64,000 nucleotides of DNA from Neorhizobium populisoli (GCF_019430945.1 NZ_JAHYCB010000003.1:372001-436000), one strand, 5' to 3'. Shown: positions 54,779 through 64,000, counted from the stretch's first letter. Notes: generated by a model not told the origin, from the letters alone. Numbers and translations are program-made.

Positions 54779-56974
54779 TCACGCCGCCCCGACAGCCCTT
54801 GGACGTCTTCCACCTCGATAAATCTCGTCGATTTCCTCAACCGACATCGGCTTGCCGAAGAGATATCCCTGCAATTCATCACACCCGGTCAGCCTCAGCT
54901 GCATCGCCTGCGCTTCGGTCTCCACGCCTTCGGCAGTCACCGGGATATCCAGTGAACGGGCAAGCGCCACGGTCGCATTTAGCATGTCGATCGCGCGGGT
55001 ACCTTCGGACAATGCATCCAGCAGCGACTTGTCGATCTTCATCCGGTCGAAGCCGAACTGGCGCAGGTAACCGACGCTGGAGAAGCCGGAGCCGAAGTCG
55101 TCGAGCGCGATCTTCACGCCGAGCTGTTTCAGCTTGGCGAGCGCCGCACGGGCACGCTCTGGGCTCTGGATAAAATAGCCTTCGGTCATTTCCAGCGTCA
55201 CGCGGGATGTATCCGTGCCGGTCTTGCGGAAAACGGAGCCGACATGCAGCGCAAACGCCGGGTCGCGGAACTGGCCGGGTGAGATATTCACCGACACCTT
55301 GAGCTCCGGCCACATGGCAATCGTCTCGCAGGCCTTGTGCAGCACAAACAGGCCGAGCTGGTCGATCAGGCCGGTTGATTCCGCAATCGGGATGAAAATG
55401 TCCGGAGAGACGGGGCCGTATCCGTTGCGGTTCCAGCGGGCCAGCGCTTCGACGCCAACAAGCCGCCATGTCGAGGCTTCGACGACGGGCTGGTAGACCA
55501 CCGTCAGTTCGCGCCGCTCGATTGCAATCCGAAGATCGATTTCAAGCATATTGCGCTCTTCGCGCTGCGCGTCCATTTCCGGCCGGTAATATTCGGCGCG
55601 GCCGCGGCCGGTCTCCTTGGCATGGTACATGGCCATGTCCGCACGGCGTACCAGCTCTTCGCCGGCAATTCTGCCGCGCGGCGAGATCGCCACGCCGATA
55701 GAGGTACCAATCGTGGCGACCCGTTCGCCGATCACGAAAGGTTCGTCGAAAAATCCCAGAATATGGTCGCTCAGCGCGTCTACGACCCTTGCCAGATCCG
55801 TGGTCGACAGCGCGATTGCAAACTCGTCTCCACCAACGCGTGCCAGAACCGCCCGATCCCCGACCAATGCCTTCAGACCGGCCGCCACGCCGCGGATCAG
55901 CTTGTCGCCAGTGCCATGACCATAGGCATCGTTGACTTCCTTGAAGCCGTCGAGGTCGAGATAAAGCAGCGCTACATGCTCGTTCCTGTGGCTGCTTTCG
56001 ACAACGAGCGCATCGAGCGCCGCAAAGAAACCCGTGCGGTTCAGAAGACCGCTCAGCCGATCGGTCATGGCGAGATGCCGTGCCGCCGCCTCGTCGGCTT
56101 TCAGACGATCCAGCGTGTTGCTGCCGCTGACGAACAGCAGCAGGAAAAACAGGCCGACCATGGCAAGCGCGCAATAAACAAGCGGCCGCACTTCCGCATA
56201 ACCCAAGTCGCCCGGCAGGCGTGAAAGCCAGGAAAGGCGCGTCAGCACCTTGCCGTGAACGTTGCGGATTTCGACTGTATGGCCGGAATTTTCGCCATCC
56301 TGGACAAACCGCAGCCCGCCGATGACGTAAGTCTGTGCCAGCTTCTCGATCTTTTCACGATCGAGATGGCGTGCGAAAACCAGATAACGGCGGCCCTGCG
56401 GCGGCTGATCGAGCTCGCCGGATTTCTGGCGGATCAACGCGACGCCGACAGCAGCAACCCCGGTCTCGGTCTGGGCAAATCCCGTGGCCTCCGGCGCGGT
56501 CTGACCGCCCGTGGTACTCGCCTTGTCGAACAAGGTCGGCAGCGATGTATCGAAATACCGTTCCGGCGGCCAACTGACGGGATGGCCGTCCTGATAAGCC
56601 ATCAGCACGTTCTGGTGCGCGTCCATGATCAGCGCGACGTCGAAGAGGTCGCTATTGACCGTCATCTCGCCGTAGTTGCTGGCGATCCACTCATGATCAT
56701 CGGCGTAAACGAACTGCGCTGCATCGTCCCAGGCGGCGTAGTCGTTCAGCGTCGCGTGCAGCTGCTCTTCGAATGTCTGAATGGCGCCGAGCGTCGTTTC
56801 GCGAGACCGCCCGTCATCCAGCCGGTTGGCGTAATCGGCGATACGATCGAGTGCCGTCAGAATGAAGATCGTGACAAGGGTCACAACCACCGCAAAGGCA
56901 AGCAGCATCGACGTCACTTGAGAGCGACGGCCGAGTTTGGCGGAGCGGCGAAAGCGATACGGAATGAGCCGCAT
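54779..56974 (-). CDS. CHASE4-GGDEF-EAL membrane protein (c-di-GMP turnover)
   Basis: 731 residues. Two transmembrane helices (about 22-43 and 265-288) flank a periplasmic CHASE4 sensor (YAAWDDAAQFVYADDHEWIASNYGE near 78-102). The GGDEF domain (about 300-460) has an intact VGGDEFA; no clear RxxD inhibition site. The EAL domain (about 470-715) has GVEALARW, NISPGQFR, EMTEGYF, DDFGSGFSS and KIDKSL. Both synthesis and breakdown of c-di-GMP are possible. Start MRLIPYRFRR. Confidence 0.94.
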   Translation of the reverse strand: MRLIPYRFRRSAKLGRRSQVTSMLLAFAVVVTLVTIFILTALDRIADYANRLDDGRSRETTLGAIQTFEEQLHATLNDYAAWDDAAQFVYADDHEWIASNYGEMTVNSDLFDVALIMDAHQNVLMAYQDGHPVSWPPERYFDTSLPTLFDKASTTGGQTAPEATGFAQTETGVAAVGVALIRQKSGELDQPPQGRRYLVFARHLDREKIEKLAQTYVIGGLRFVQDGENSGHTVEIRNVHGKVLTRLSWLSRLPGDLGYAEVRPLVYCALAMVGLFFLLLFVSGSNTLDRLKADEAAARHLAMTDRLSGLLNRTGFFAALDALVVESSHRNEHVALLYLDLDGFKEVNDAYGHGTGDKLIRGVAAGLKALVGDRAVLARVGGDEFAIALSTTDLARVVDALSDHILGFFDEPFVIGERVATIGTSIGVAISPRGRIAGEELVRRADMAMYHAKETGRGRAEYYRPEMDAQREERNMLEIDLRIAIERRELTVVYQPVVEASTWRLVGVEALARWNRNGYGPVSPDIFIPIAESTGLIDQLGLFVLHKACETIAMWPELKVSVNISPGQFRDPAFALHVGSVFRKTGTDTSRVTLEMTEGYFIQSPERARAALAKLKQLGVKIALDDFGSGFSSVGYLRQFGFDRMKIDKSLLDALSEGTRAIDMLNATVALARSLDIPVTAEGVETEAQAMQLRLTGCDELQGYLFGKPMSVEEIDEIYRGGRRPRAVGAA

Positions 56975-57036
56975 GAAAGATCCCCGTAGAGAACCACATC
57001 CTTCGCGGGCATTCCTTCAGATACCGTTAAAAAAGC

Positions 57037-57067
57037 TGAGCCAGCCTCCGAAACGAAGGCTGGCTCA
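57037..57067 (-). terminator. Intrinsic terminator of metNIQ
   Basis: TGAGCCAGCCT pairs with AGGCTGGCTCA over 11 perfect pairs, loop of nine; on the minus strand it is followed by GCTTTTTTAAC. It lies about 45-75 bases after the metQ stop. A T5 run on the other side suggests some activity in both directions. Confidence 0.88.
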
Positions 57068-57111
57068 ACAGTTTTTCCGAAAATTCGACTGTTCTTTGAC
57101 AGCCCGAAATC

Positions 57112-57888
57112 TTACCAGGCGGCGATCACGGCGCCCTTGAACTGGGTGTTGACGAAGTCCTTCACGGCATCGCTGTGATAGGATTCGATCAGCGTCTTCA
57201 GCCAGGCGGCATCCTTGTCCTTCGCCTTGACGGCGATGATGTTGATGTAGGGAGCCTTTTCGCCTTCCTTGGCGATCGGATCGGTCTTCGGGTTGAGGCC
57301 GGCTTCCATTGCGTAATTGGTGTTGATGACCGACGCATCGACGTCATCCAGCGAGCGCGGCAGCTGCGCGGCGTCGAGTTCGGCAAACTCGATCTTCTTC
57401 GGGTTCTCGGTCACGTCGGCCGGACCGATCTTCAGGCCCTTGGCGGCATTGACCTTGATCAGGCCCTGGTCGGCGAGGATCAGCAGCGCGCGGCCGCCAT
57501 TCGTCGGATCGTTAGGTATGGCAACGGTCGCGCCCTGCTTCAGGTCGGCGAGGTTCTTCACCTTCTTGGAATAGATGCCCATCGGGAAGTTGACGGTCTG
57601 CGCGACGCTGATGAGGTCGTACTTGCGGTCGGCAACCTGGTTGTCGAGGTAAGGCTTGTGCTGGAAGGAATTGGCCTGCAGCTCGCCATCGGCCAGCGCC
57701 TGGTTCGGAACGACGTAGTCCGAGAATTCGAGGATCTGGATGTTGAGGCCCTTCTTGGCCGCAACTTCCTTGACCTTTTCCATGATCTGGGCGTGCGGGC
57801 CGGGCGTGACGCCAATCTTGATGTCTTCGGCAAGAGCGGAGGTGACGGCAGCGGCAGCGAAAGCAGCCGCCAGGATAAGCTTCTTCAT
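57112..57888 (-). CDS. metQ: Methionine ABC transporter, substrate-binding protein
   Basis: 258 residues. A Sec signal peptide (MKKLILAAAFAAAAVTSALA) without a lipobox Cys, so secreted or periplasmic rather than lipid-anchored. IKIGVTPGPHAQIME (about 23-37) and FQHKPYLDNQ (about 76-85) are the NLPA/MetQ motifs. It binds methionine and delivers it to MetNI. Last gene of metN-metI-metQ, 66 bases after metI. Confidence 0.94.
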   Translation of the reverse strand: MKKLILAAAFAAAAVTSALAEDIKIGVTPGPHAQIMEKVKEVAAKKGLNIQILEFSDYVVPNQALADGELQANSFQHKPYLDNQVADRKYDLISVAQTVNFPMGIYSKKVKNLADLKQGATVAIPNDPTNGGRALLILADQGLIKVNAAKGLKIGPADVTENPKKIEFAELDAAQLPRSLDDVDASVINTNYAMEAGLNPKTDPIAKEGEKAPYINIIAVKAKDKDAAWLKTLIESYHSDAVKDFVNTQFKGAVIAAW

Positions 57889-57954
57889 GGATGTCTCCTT
57901 AGGTTCGTTTGTTGTCCAGTCTTGGGAGGACTGAAGGTTCAGTTTTTTGAGCGA

Positions 57955-58623
57955 TCAGTTTTTGCGGTTGCGCTTGTCGAAGCGGCGGGCAAGTCCGTCA
58001 CCGGCGCTCTGGACGAGCTGCACGAGCACGATCAGCACCACGACGACGGCGAGCATCACATCCGGCATGAAGCGTTGGTAACCGTAGCGGATACCGAGAT
58101 CACCGAGACCACCACCGCCGACCGCGCCGACCATGGCCGAATAACCGATCAGGCTGACGATGGTCATGGTGAAGGCCAGCGTGATGCCCGGCCGGGCTTC
58201 GGCCAGCAGAACCTTGAAGACGATCTGCAGCGGCGTGGCGCCCATGGCGCGGGCGGCCTCGATCAACCCCTTGTCGATCTCGCGGATCGCCGCTTCCACC
58301 AGACGGGCGAAGAACGGGATCGTCGCGATCGTCAGCGGCACGATCGCCGCATAGGTGCCGATCGACGTGCCGGTGACGAACCGCGTAAACGGAATGATCG
58401 CCACGACGAGAATGATGAACGGCGTCGACCGCGTCGCGTTGACGATGGCGCCGAGAATGCGATTGGCGACAGGCGCCGGGAAAAGCTCGCCCTTGCCGCT
58501 GGTCGCCAGAAAGACCCCGATCGGCAGGCCGATCAGCGAGCCGATCAGGCCGGCGATCGCCACCATCTGTGCGGTCTGGTTCAGCGCCTTCAGGAGAAGG
58601 CCGATAAGCATATCAAGCGACAT
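57955..58623 (-). CDS. metI: Methionine ABC transporter, permease
   Basis: 222 residues with five transmembrane helices. The EAA loop that contacts MetN reads [19 protein letters not shown] (about 135-153). Start is ATG 58623 ([14 protein letters not shown]), which overlaps the metN end by 11 bases; the frame upstream lies inside metN and is not used. Middle gene of the operon. Confidence 0.94.
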   Translation of the reverse strand: MSLDMLIGLLLKALNQTAQMVAIAGLIGSLIGLPIGVFLATSGKGELFPAPVANRILGAIVNATRSTPFIILVVAIIPFTRFVTGTSIGTYAAIVPLTIATIPFFARLVEAAIREIDKGLIEAARAMGATPLQIVFKVLLAEARPGITLAFTMTIVSLIGYSAMVGAVGGGGLGDLGIRYGYQRFMPDVMLAVVVVLIVLVQLVQSAGDGLARRFDKRNRKN

Positions 58624-59707
58624 AACCGAGCACCTCCGTGGCGAGACCGGTTGCGGCATAAAACTCGTTGGCGCGTTGCATGACCGCCGGATCAGCCGGA
58701 TAGGCGACGACCAGCGAACCATAGGGCTCGCCGGCAATTTCCTCGATACTGCCGGCCAGAATGTTGACGTCGGCGCCAAGTTCGGCGACGAGGCGCCCGG
58801 TCAGCGGTTTGAAGGCCGTATCCCCGAAGAAGATCAGCCGCACCAGGATGCGATCGCCGATCGAAGGCTGCGGCTTCAGGCCTGCGCGTATCCATTCCGG
58901 CAGCTGCGTGCCGACGGCGGCGGACAGAAGCGATCGCGTCGTTTCGTGTTTGGCACCGGTGAAGACATCGAACGTACGCCCGGCCTCGACGATCTTGCCG
59001 CGATCGATCACCGCCACATCGGAGGCGATCGTCTTCACCACCTCCATCTCATGGGTGATGAGCAGAACGGTGAGGCCAAGTTCGGCATTGATCTTCTTGA
59101 GCAAAGCCAGGATCGACTGCGTCGTTTCCGGATCGAGAGCCGATGTTGCCTCGTCGGAGAGCAACAACTTCGGAGAAGTCGCAAGCGCGCGTGCAATGCC
59201 GACACGCTGCTTTTGGCCACCGGACAGTTCGGACGGATAACGATCCGACTTGTCACCGAGACCGACGAGATCGAGAAGCGGCGCGACCTTGTCGCGGATT
59301 TGCTTTCGGTCGAGACCGGCAATCTCCAGCGGCAGCGCCACATTGTCGAAGGCGGTGCGCGACGACAGCAGGTTGAAGTGCTGGAAAATCATGCCGACAT
59401 GGCGGCGCAGATCGCGTAACCCGCTCTCCGGCAAGCCACCGACTTCGATACCGTCCACGACAACCCGGCCTGACGTTGCCTTTTCCAGCCCGTTGACGAG
59501 GCGGATCAAGGTGGATTTGCCGGCACCGGAGCGACCGATAATACCGGTGATCGCTCCACGGGCTACGGTAAGATCGACGCCATCCAGCGCGGTGAATTGA
59601 TTGCTGTCATTACCGAAGCGTTTCGTGACCGCTTCGAAGGCCACCATCGGGGTGGAAACGGCCACCGGGGCCGGCGCGACTTGAGCCGCGGCTTGGGAGA
59701 TCGTCAT
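58613..59707 (-). CDS. metN: Methionine ABC transporter, ATPase
   Basis: 364 residues. Walker [13 protein letters not shown] (about 58-69), signature [15 protein letters not shown] (about 158-172), Walker [12 protein letters not shown] (about 180-190). The C-terminal NIL domain (about 280-360) senses methionine and inhibits transport. First gene of metNIQ. I see no recognisable SAM riboswitch in the leader (59708-59760), which only holds a short CGGCGA/TCGCCG stem. Confidence 0.95.
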   Translation of the reverse strand: MTISQAAAQVAPAPVAVSTPMVAFEAVTKRFGNDSNQFTALDGVDLTVARGAITGIIGRSGAGKSTLIRLVNGLEKATSGRVVVDGIEVGGLPESGLRDLRRHVGMIFQHFNLLSSRTAFDNVALPLEIAGLDRKQIRDKVAPLLDLVGLGDKSDRYPSELSGGQKQRVGIARALATSPKLLLSDEATSALDPETTQSILALLKKINAELGLTVLLITHEMEVVKTIASDVAVIDRGKIVEAGRTFDVFTGAKHETTRSLLSAAVGTQLPEWIRAGLKPQPSIGDRILVRLIFFGDTAFKPLTGRLVAELGADVNILAGSIEEIAGEPYGSLVVAYPADPAVMQRANEFYAATGLATEVLGYVA

Positions 59708-59951
59708 TTTAAGCTCTCAGAATTGGTCTGGTCATCCCGGCGAAACTTCGCCGCTTCACTTCATTTGGCCAGACGGCACATTCGATGACAAATGACGTTC
59801 CGGAGCATGGTCGATCAGCTTTCGGCGGTTGTACAGGAAGCCGGGCGGCTTCTTTTGGATGCCGCATAAATGCCCGCAGACGCGCCCATTTGACAGGGAT
59901 GATTTTTCAATTATCCCATATCCCAGAAAAATTCTTCTCGCAACTGCGAGA

Positions 59952-61340
59952 TCAACCCGGCCTGTGGTTGCCCTTCGGGAATTCCGAGGCAAGGTCGCGG
60001 TACCACTTGCCGCTTTTCTTGACCGTCCGCTCCTGCGTCTCGTAATTCACATGCACGAGGCCGAAGCGCATCCGATACCCTTCCGCCCACTCGAAATTGT
60101 CCATCAGGCTCCAGGCGAAATAACCCTTCATCGGATAACCGTCCTTGATCAGATCGGCGACGACCGAGAGGTGCTCAACGTAATAGTCCAGGCGCGGCTG
60201 GTCATCCACCTCGCCATTGACCGGCTCCATGTTGTAGCTGGCGCCGTTCTCCGTGATGTAGCAATCCGGCAGGTCGTAACGGCGATAGAGGTCTTCGACG
60301 AGCAACTTCAGACCCGGCGAATAGACTTCCCAGCCGATATCCGTCTTTACGTCGCTCGCCGGCTTGGCCTCGACCGTCCATGGGAAATCGCCCTTCCGTT
60401 CCGCATCATCATGCACGCGGTCCGGCTTGTAATAGTTGAGACCCCACCAATCGAGCTTCTTGTTGATGATCTTCAGGTCGCCCTCTTCCACCACCGGCAT
60501 GCGGTCGGAGAGGGCCTCATGGAATTCGTTCGGGTATTCGCCCTTGAAGACCGGATCAAAAAAGGCACCATTGTGGAACTGGTGTGCGCGTTCTCCGGCC
60601 GCCAGATCGGCCGGACTGTCGGAACCCGGAATGATCGACGAAGCGTTCAGCACCAGACCGACCGGCACGGTCGGCGACACATGGCGGATCGCTTCGACGC
60701 CAAGACCATGCGCCAGGTTGACATGGTGCATGGCGGCAAGCGCCGCCTGCATGTTCTTCTCGCCCGGCGCGTGAATGCCATAGAGATGGCTGAGCCAGAC
60801 GATGCACCACGGTTCGTTGAAGGTCGCGACCGAATCCAGCCGGTCGCCGAGCCGCGCCATCACCACCTTGGCGTAACGCTGGAAGGCATAAGCCGTCGAG
60901 CGTGCCGCCCAACCGCCGTCACCCATCAGCGTCAGCGGCAGATCCCAATGGTAAAGCGTCGCATAGGTCTTGATGCCACGCGCCTTGCAGCCGTCGATCA
61001 GGCGATCGTAGAAATCGAGCCCCTTCTCGTTGATGCGGCCTGTGCCATCCGGAATGATGCGCGGCCAGGCAATCGAGAAACGATAGGCTTCGACACCCAT
61101 GTCTTTGATCAGATCAAGATCTTGTTCCCAGCGATTGTAGTGGTCGCAAGCAACGTCGCCGTTATGGCCCTGATATACCCGGCCCGGCATGTTAGAAAAC
61201 GCATCCCAAATACAGGCCTTGCGCCCGTCCGCCTTGGTCGAACCTTCGATCTGATAAGCGGCAGTTGCAACACCCCAGAGAAAGTCGCCAGGGAAACGAG
61301 AAGCGAAGGCCTTGGGATCGGGTGTCTTGGAGATCGTCAT
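59952..61340 (-). CDS. GH1 beta-glucosidase, close to Agrobacterium Abg
   Basis: 462 residues. Acid/base in TFNEPWCIVW (Glu near 177) and nucleophile in YITENGASYN (Glu near 360) are intact. DGGWAARSTAYAFQRYA and FAWSLMDNFEWAEGY near the C-terminus follow Agrobacterium sp. Abg nearly position for position. It releases glucose from beta-glucosides and cellobiose; no signal peptide, so it acts on imported sugars. Stand-alone gene. Confidence 0.95.
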   Translation of the reverse strand: MTISKTPDPKAFASRFPGDFLWGVATAAYQIEGSTKADGRKACIWDAFSNMPGRVYQGHNGDVACDHYNRWEQDLDLIKDMGVEAYRFSIAWPRIIPDGTGRINEKGLDFYDRLIDGCKARGIKTYATLYHWDLPLTLMGDGGWAARSTAYAFQRYAKVVMARLGDRLDSVATFNEPWCIVWLSHLYGIHAPGEKNMQAALAAMHHVNLAHGLGVEAIRHVSPTVPVGLVLNASSIIPGSDSPADLAAGERAHQFHNGAFFDPVFKGEYPNEFHEALSDRMPVVEEGDLKIINKKLDWWGLNYYKPDRVHDDAERKGDFPWTVEAKPASDVKTDIGWEVYSPGLKLLVEDLYRRYDLPDCYITENGASYNMEPVNGEVDDQPRLDYYVEHLSVVADLIKDGYPMKGYFAWSLMDNFEWAEGYRMRFGLVHVNYETQERTVKKSGKWYRDLASEFPKGNHRPG

Positions 61341-61531
61341 GCCTTGTCATCCTGTATCGTTGCAGCGCCGGAAAACCGCAGATTTTAGCCGGTGGTTTAG
61401 CCAAGGGGAGCGACGATGTACAGCGTTTCGCAAGGATTTCCCAAACCAGGCCGTGCAAAATGGCGCACTTATCAGAGGCATTCTTCAAAGAAACACCCTG
61501 AAATAGAGCCCCAAATGAAACGCAATCTATT

Positions 61532-61547
61532 CTCCGAATAATCGGAG
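61532..61547. promoter_or_regulatory. Perfect 6-bp inverted repeat upstream of the HD-GYP gene
   Basis: CTCCGA-ATAA-TCGGAG, 75 bases upstream of the HD-GYP start, in the 281-base AT-rich gap between bglA-type and HD-GYP genes. Possible operator or leader hairpin. Confidence 0.35.
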
Positions 61548-61621
61548 CAATATTGAAAGCGCAACATGCAAAATCAGTAATTTATTATATTTTGAGGAGC
61601 AATCTTGGAAAAATCGGGGGG

Positions 61622-62539
61622 ATGTTGGATTTGACAATACGCATTTCCAAGAATGTGGTTCGTCTGGGCATGTATATCGAGGGGATCGAGTGCCCCGTTT
61701 CCGAGTTCAAGCGCCGCCGCTTCATGCTCGAATCCGATGCTGAGCTGCAGGCCATAAGGAACACGTCGGCTCAGTTTGTTCTGGTAAACTGCTCCAGAAG
61801 CCGCATCGACGTAACCGCCCTCCTCGAGCGAGCCAATCCCCTAACCAAACCGTCAAGCAATCCCGCGGAGATGAAAGCCGCTATCGGCGAAACGCTGAAG
61901 ACCGCCCGACGCGGACTGGATGCCGCGGGCGCTGGAGAATTGAACCTCGACGACATTGGGCTTGCGGCAGACGCTGCGATTCGAATGATCGACAGCGCAC
62001 CGGATGTGTTTCTGGAGGTGACACGTTTGAAAACAAAGGACGAGGCGACCTATATCCACTCGATCGCCGTCAGCGCGCTCATGGGAAAACTCGCCACCCT
62101 TCTCGACATGTCCGATGCCGAAGCCCGGATGATCGGTCAGGCCGGCATGCTGCATGATGTCGGCAAGCTCCTGATCCCGAACGCCATCCTCAACAATCCC
62201 GGTAGCCTGACCCTGGAAGAACTCAAGATAGTACGTGAACATCCCGAACTTGGCTATCGGCATCTCAGGAAATTTCCCGACGTCCCCGAGCTGATCCTCG
62301 ACATCTGCCGGCTGCACCACGAGGTGCTGGACGGCAGCGGCTATCCCCTCGGCCTGAAGGCAGATCAGATCAGCTTGCCCATCCGAATCTGCACCGTCTG
62401 CGACGTCTTCGACGCCCTGACCAGCGAAAGGCCCTATAAGAAAGGCTGGGAAACCGCCAAAGCGCTCAGCTGGATGTTCGAGCGCCCTCAGCTCTTCGAG
62501 CGCAGACTGGTGATCCGCCTCGGCTCGATGTTCGAATGA
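61622..62539 (+). CDS. DUF3391 plus HD-GYP protein (c-di-GMP phosphodiesterase type)
   Basis: 305 residues. N-terminal DUF3391-like segment (VVRLGMYIEGIECPVSEFKR, about 12-31). The HD-GYP domain follows (about 140-290): MLHDVGKLLIPNAIL supplies HD and HHEVLDGSGYPLGLK supplies the GYP loop, both intact. The C-terminal helix is shorter than in longer family members. HD-GYP enzymes break c-di-GMP to GMP. The start is ATG 61622; the frame is open to 61553. Third c-di-GMP protein of the window. Confidence 0.9.
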   Translation: MLDLTIRISKNVVRLGMYIEGIECPVSEFKRRRFMLESDAELQAIRNTSAQFVLVNCSRSRIDVTALLERANPLTKPSSNPAEMKAAIGETLKTARRGLDAAGAGELNLDDIGLAADAAIRMIDSAPDVFLEVTRLKTKDEATYIHSIAVSALMGKLATLLDMSDAEARMIGQAGMLHDVGKLLIPNAILNNPGSLTLEELKIVREHPELGYRHLRKFPDVPELILDICRLHHEVLDGSGYPLGLKADQISLPIRICTVCDVFDALTSERPYKKGWETAKALSWMFERPQLFERRLVIRLGSMFE

Positions 62540-62615
62540 GCTGGCCACAGACAATCACTTGAAGAGTCGCTAGAACGATTTAGTGAAACCAACCCACTGA
62601 CATCGAAACAGTCGA

Positions 62616-63092
62616 ATGACCTCTCCACAATTCATCCGCCTTAACACCGATTGGAATGTTGAGCCAAATGTGCCCCTGCCGGAGATTTCGATCGATGGTT
62701 TGACGCTGGAATTACGACTCCTCGTCACCGTAGCGTCCCGGGAAGGCGAAGAATCTGCGGCGATAAAACTGACCTTTACTGATTGTCATGCTTGGCTTCT
62801 CAGCGACCTCAACGATGAGGGCTGGTATCGCGGCCAGTGCCGTTATGGAAGGCTTGCGCCTGCTTGGGGCCATTTTTACGAGATTGCCGGCGAAGACCCG
62901 TTGCGCGATCAACCGGATGACTGGCAATCGATGCCGGGACACGGCAACTGCCACTATCTTTTCTATCTCCGCGACGAAACATTCGAATGCATTGCGAATG
63001 CTTGGAAAGCGGCACCGATAAGGGCGCGGGCAAAGGTCTCCAGCACCTCGGGCGGCCTTATCGGGGTTTCCGGCGTCGAATATCTCAGCTGA
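62616..63092 (+). CDS. Orphan hypothetical protein
   Basis: 158 residues, no domain, signal or membrane segment recognised. Trp- and acid-rich, with DEGWYRGQCRYGRLAPAWGHFYEI and HYLFYLRDETFECIANAWKA segments that look like a compact beta-fold. The ATG at 62616 lacks a strong Shine-Dalgarno. Between HD-GYP and the dehydrogenase, own orientation. Could be a rare accessory gene; function unknown. Confidence 0.55.
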   Translation: MTSPQFIRLNTDWNVEPNVPLPEISIDGLTLELRLLVTVASREGEESAAIKLTFTDCHAWLLSDLNDEGWYRGQCRYGRLAPAWGHFYEIAGEDPLRDQPDDWQSMPGHGNCHYLFYLRDETFECIANAWKAAPIRARAKVSSTSGGLIGVSGVEYLS

Positions 63093-63108
63093 GTATAACG
63101 AGGCAGAA

Positions 63109-63137
63109 CCTCACCCTCTAGGAACGAGAGGGTGAGG
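63109..63137. repeat. Perfect 11-bp hairpin between convergent genes
   Basis: CCTCACCCTCT (63109-63119) and AGAGGGTGAGG (63127-63137) with a seven-base loop. No T-run on either strand. The CTCACCC core also occurs in the RIME ends, so it may be a repeat fragment, or a bidirectional terminator. Confidence 0.45.
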
Positions 63138-63145
63138 AATGGTCC

Positions 63146-64000
63146 TCAGAGTTTCACCCAAGCCCCGTTCTTCTTCGAAGACGCCACGCAGGCCTCGACA
63201 AAGGCTACACCCTTCACGCCGTCATCCACGGTCGGGTAGATCACAGCCTTGTCGACCGCAACGCCCTTTTTGTGGGCGTTGATGGCGTGCGCCGCTTCCG
63301 TGTAGATCGTCGCGAAGGCTTCAAGATAACCTTCCGGGTGACCGGATGGGATGCGCGAAACACGGCCGGCGGCGGCTCCAGCACCGGCGCCGTTGCGGGT
63401 GATCAGCCGCTTTGGCTCGCCGAACGGCGTGAACCAGAGATAGTTCGGATCGGCCTGCACCCATTCGATACCGCCCTTGGTGCCGTAGACACGGATTTTC
63501 AGGCCGTTCTCGTGGCCGGGCGCCACTTGGCTGCACCAGAGCATTCCCTTGGCGCCGCCTTCATAACGCAGCATGACATGCGCGTTGTCGTCGAGACGGC
63601 GGCCCTCGACGAAACTGTCGAGATCGGCGGCAAGGCTTTCCAGCGTCAGGCCGGTGATGAAGGCCGCGAGGTTATAGGCATGCGTGCCGATATCGCCGGT
63701 CGAACCGCCGGCACCGGATTGCGCCGGGTCGGTGCGCCAGACGGCTTGCTTGGCGCCGGTCTGCTCGACGGCTTCGGTCAGCCAATCCTGCGGATATTCC
63801 ACCTGCACGACGCGAATTTTGCCGAGATCGCCATTGGCAACCATCTCGCGGGCCTGCCGCACCATCGGGTAGCCGGTATAGTTATGGGTGAGGATGAACA
63901 GCGCATTGCTTTCATCCGCCGCCTTCTTGAGCTTCTTGGCGTCGGCGAGGTTCGAGGTCAGCGGCTTGTCGCAGATGACGTGGATGCCGCGTTTCAGGAA
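63146..64000 (-). CDS. Gfo/Idh/MocA-family oxidoreductase (5' end outside window)
   Basis: The frame is open from 64000 to the stop at 63146, giving 284 C-terminal residues; the start and the N-terminal Rossmann loop lie beyond the window. ICDKPLTSN is the conserved (E/D)KP loop (catalytic Lys) and LTHNYTGYPMVRQARE follows. The C-terminal domain has GGSTGDIGTHAYNLAAFI with the family's Asp/His. Members oxidise sugars, inositols or related polyols with NAD(P)+. An internal ATG at 63865 is not the start. Confidence 0.93.
   Translation of the reverse strand, partial: FLKRGIHVICDKPLTSNLADAKKLKKAADESNALFILTHNYTGYPMVRQAREMVANGDLGKIRVVQVEYPQDWLTEAVEQTGAKQAVWRTDPAQSGAGGSTGDIGTHAYNLAAFITGLTLESLAADLDSFVEGRRLDDNAHVMLRYEGGAKGMLWCSQVAPGHENGLKIRVYGTKGGIEWVQADPNYLWFTPFGEPKRLITRNGAGAGAAAGRVSRIPSGHPEGYLEAFATIYTEAAHAINAHKKGVAVDKAVIYPTVDDGVKGVAFVEACVASSKKNGAWVKL

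Noticed and set aside
59708..59760. SAM-II riboswitch before metN
   Set aside because: The leader is too short and shows only one small stem; no consensus elements recognised.
59837..59856. A terminator-like GAAGCC/GGCTTC hairpin with TTTT on the plus strand
   Set aside because: No plus-strand gene ends here; the neighbouring genes are both on the minus strand.

Overview
The window is a 64 kb piece of a GC-rich alphaproteobacterial chromosome, almost certainly from the family Rhizobiaceae (Rhizobium/Agrobacterium/Neorhizobium group). The evidence is the glgC-glgA-pgm-glgX glycogen order, a three-gene proton-translocating transhydrogenase (pntA split in two) beside a small aa3-oxidase subunit IV, a tetrameric sarcosine oxidase operon, a GH1 beta-glucosidase closely resembling Agrobacterium Abg, a 133-bp RIME-like palindromic repeat and CtrA-type TTAA-N7-TTAA sites. 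The genus cannot be fixed from sequence alone. Coding density is high. I saw no tRNA, rRNA, CRISPR array, prophage or intact insertion sequence.

Layout. 1-5.8 kb: glycogen operon (glgC 3' end, glgA, pgm, a small unknown gene, glgX). 5.9-7.7 kb: MaoC-like dehydratase, DUF2332 protein and a small membrane protein. 7.8-13.4 kb (minus strand): sarcosine oxidase soxB-(exported small protein)-soxD-soxA-soxG. 13.7-15 kb: rpsU and a TPR lipoprotein. 15.1-17.4 kb: two overlapping esterases and a ParD/ParE-type pair. 17.5-20.9 kb: pntA1-pntA2-pntB and a small oxidase subunit. 21.1-24.4 kb: a FeeM-like N-acyltransferase behind two CtrA-type boxes, and a membrane GGDEF-EAL protein. 24.8-28.3 kb: TakP-like TRAP transporter, with membrane subunits on + and receptor on -. 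28.6-32.3 kb: class-I amidotransferase-like hydrolase, LacI and MarR regulators, creatininase-family amidohydrolase and a decayed vapC. 32.3-34.6 kb: a candidate Zur box, a His-rich COG0523 GTPase and a WD40 protein. 34.7-40.7 kb: serine hydrolase, exported four-Cys protein, LysR/SDR/tautomerase unit, GMC oxidoreductase plus aldo/keto reductase. 41-46.1 kb: GNAT, ornithine/lysine decarboxylase with a long (speF-like?) leader, LysR, RIME, DUF1007 plus NicO metal exporter/transporter. 46.1-51.5 kb: LysR/aldo-keto pair, GNAT, frameshifted YbjQ-type gene, DUF533, GFA, KDPG aldolase. 51.7-54.7 kb: CYTH, CHAD, TrhO, small LMW-phosphatase. 54.8-64 kb: CHASE4-GGDEF-EAL, metNIQ, beta-glucosidase, DUF3391/HD-GYP, an orphan protein and a partial Gfo/Idh/MocA dehydrogenase.

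Most genes are carbon and nitrogen housekeeping: glycogen storage, one-carbon metabolism from sarcosine, keto-acid and methionine uptake, polyamine synthesis, Entner-Doudoroff aldolase. Three c-di-GMP proteins are scattered among them. The best candidates for undescribed biology are the CtrA-linked FeeM-like acyltransferase, the Zur-GTPase-WD40 zinc module, the extra exported gene inside the sarcosine oxidase operon, the long decarboxylase leader, and a 29-codon cationic ORF with a near-perfect ribosome binding site downstream of the TRAP genes. None is proven by sequence alone.
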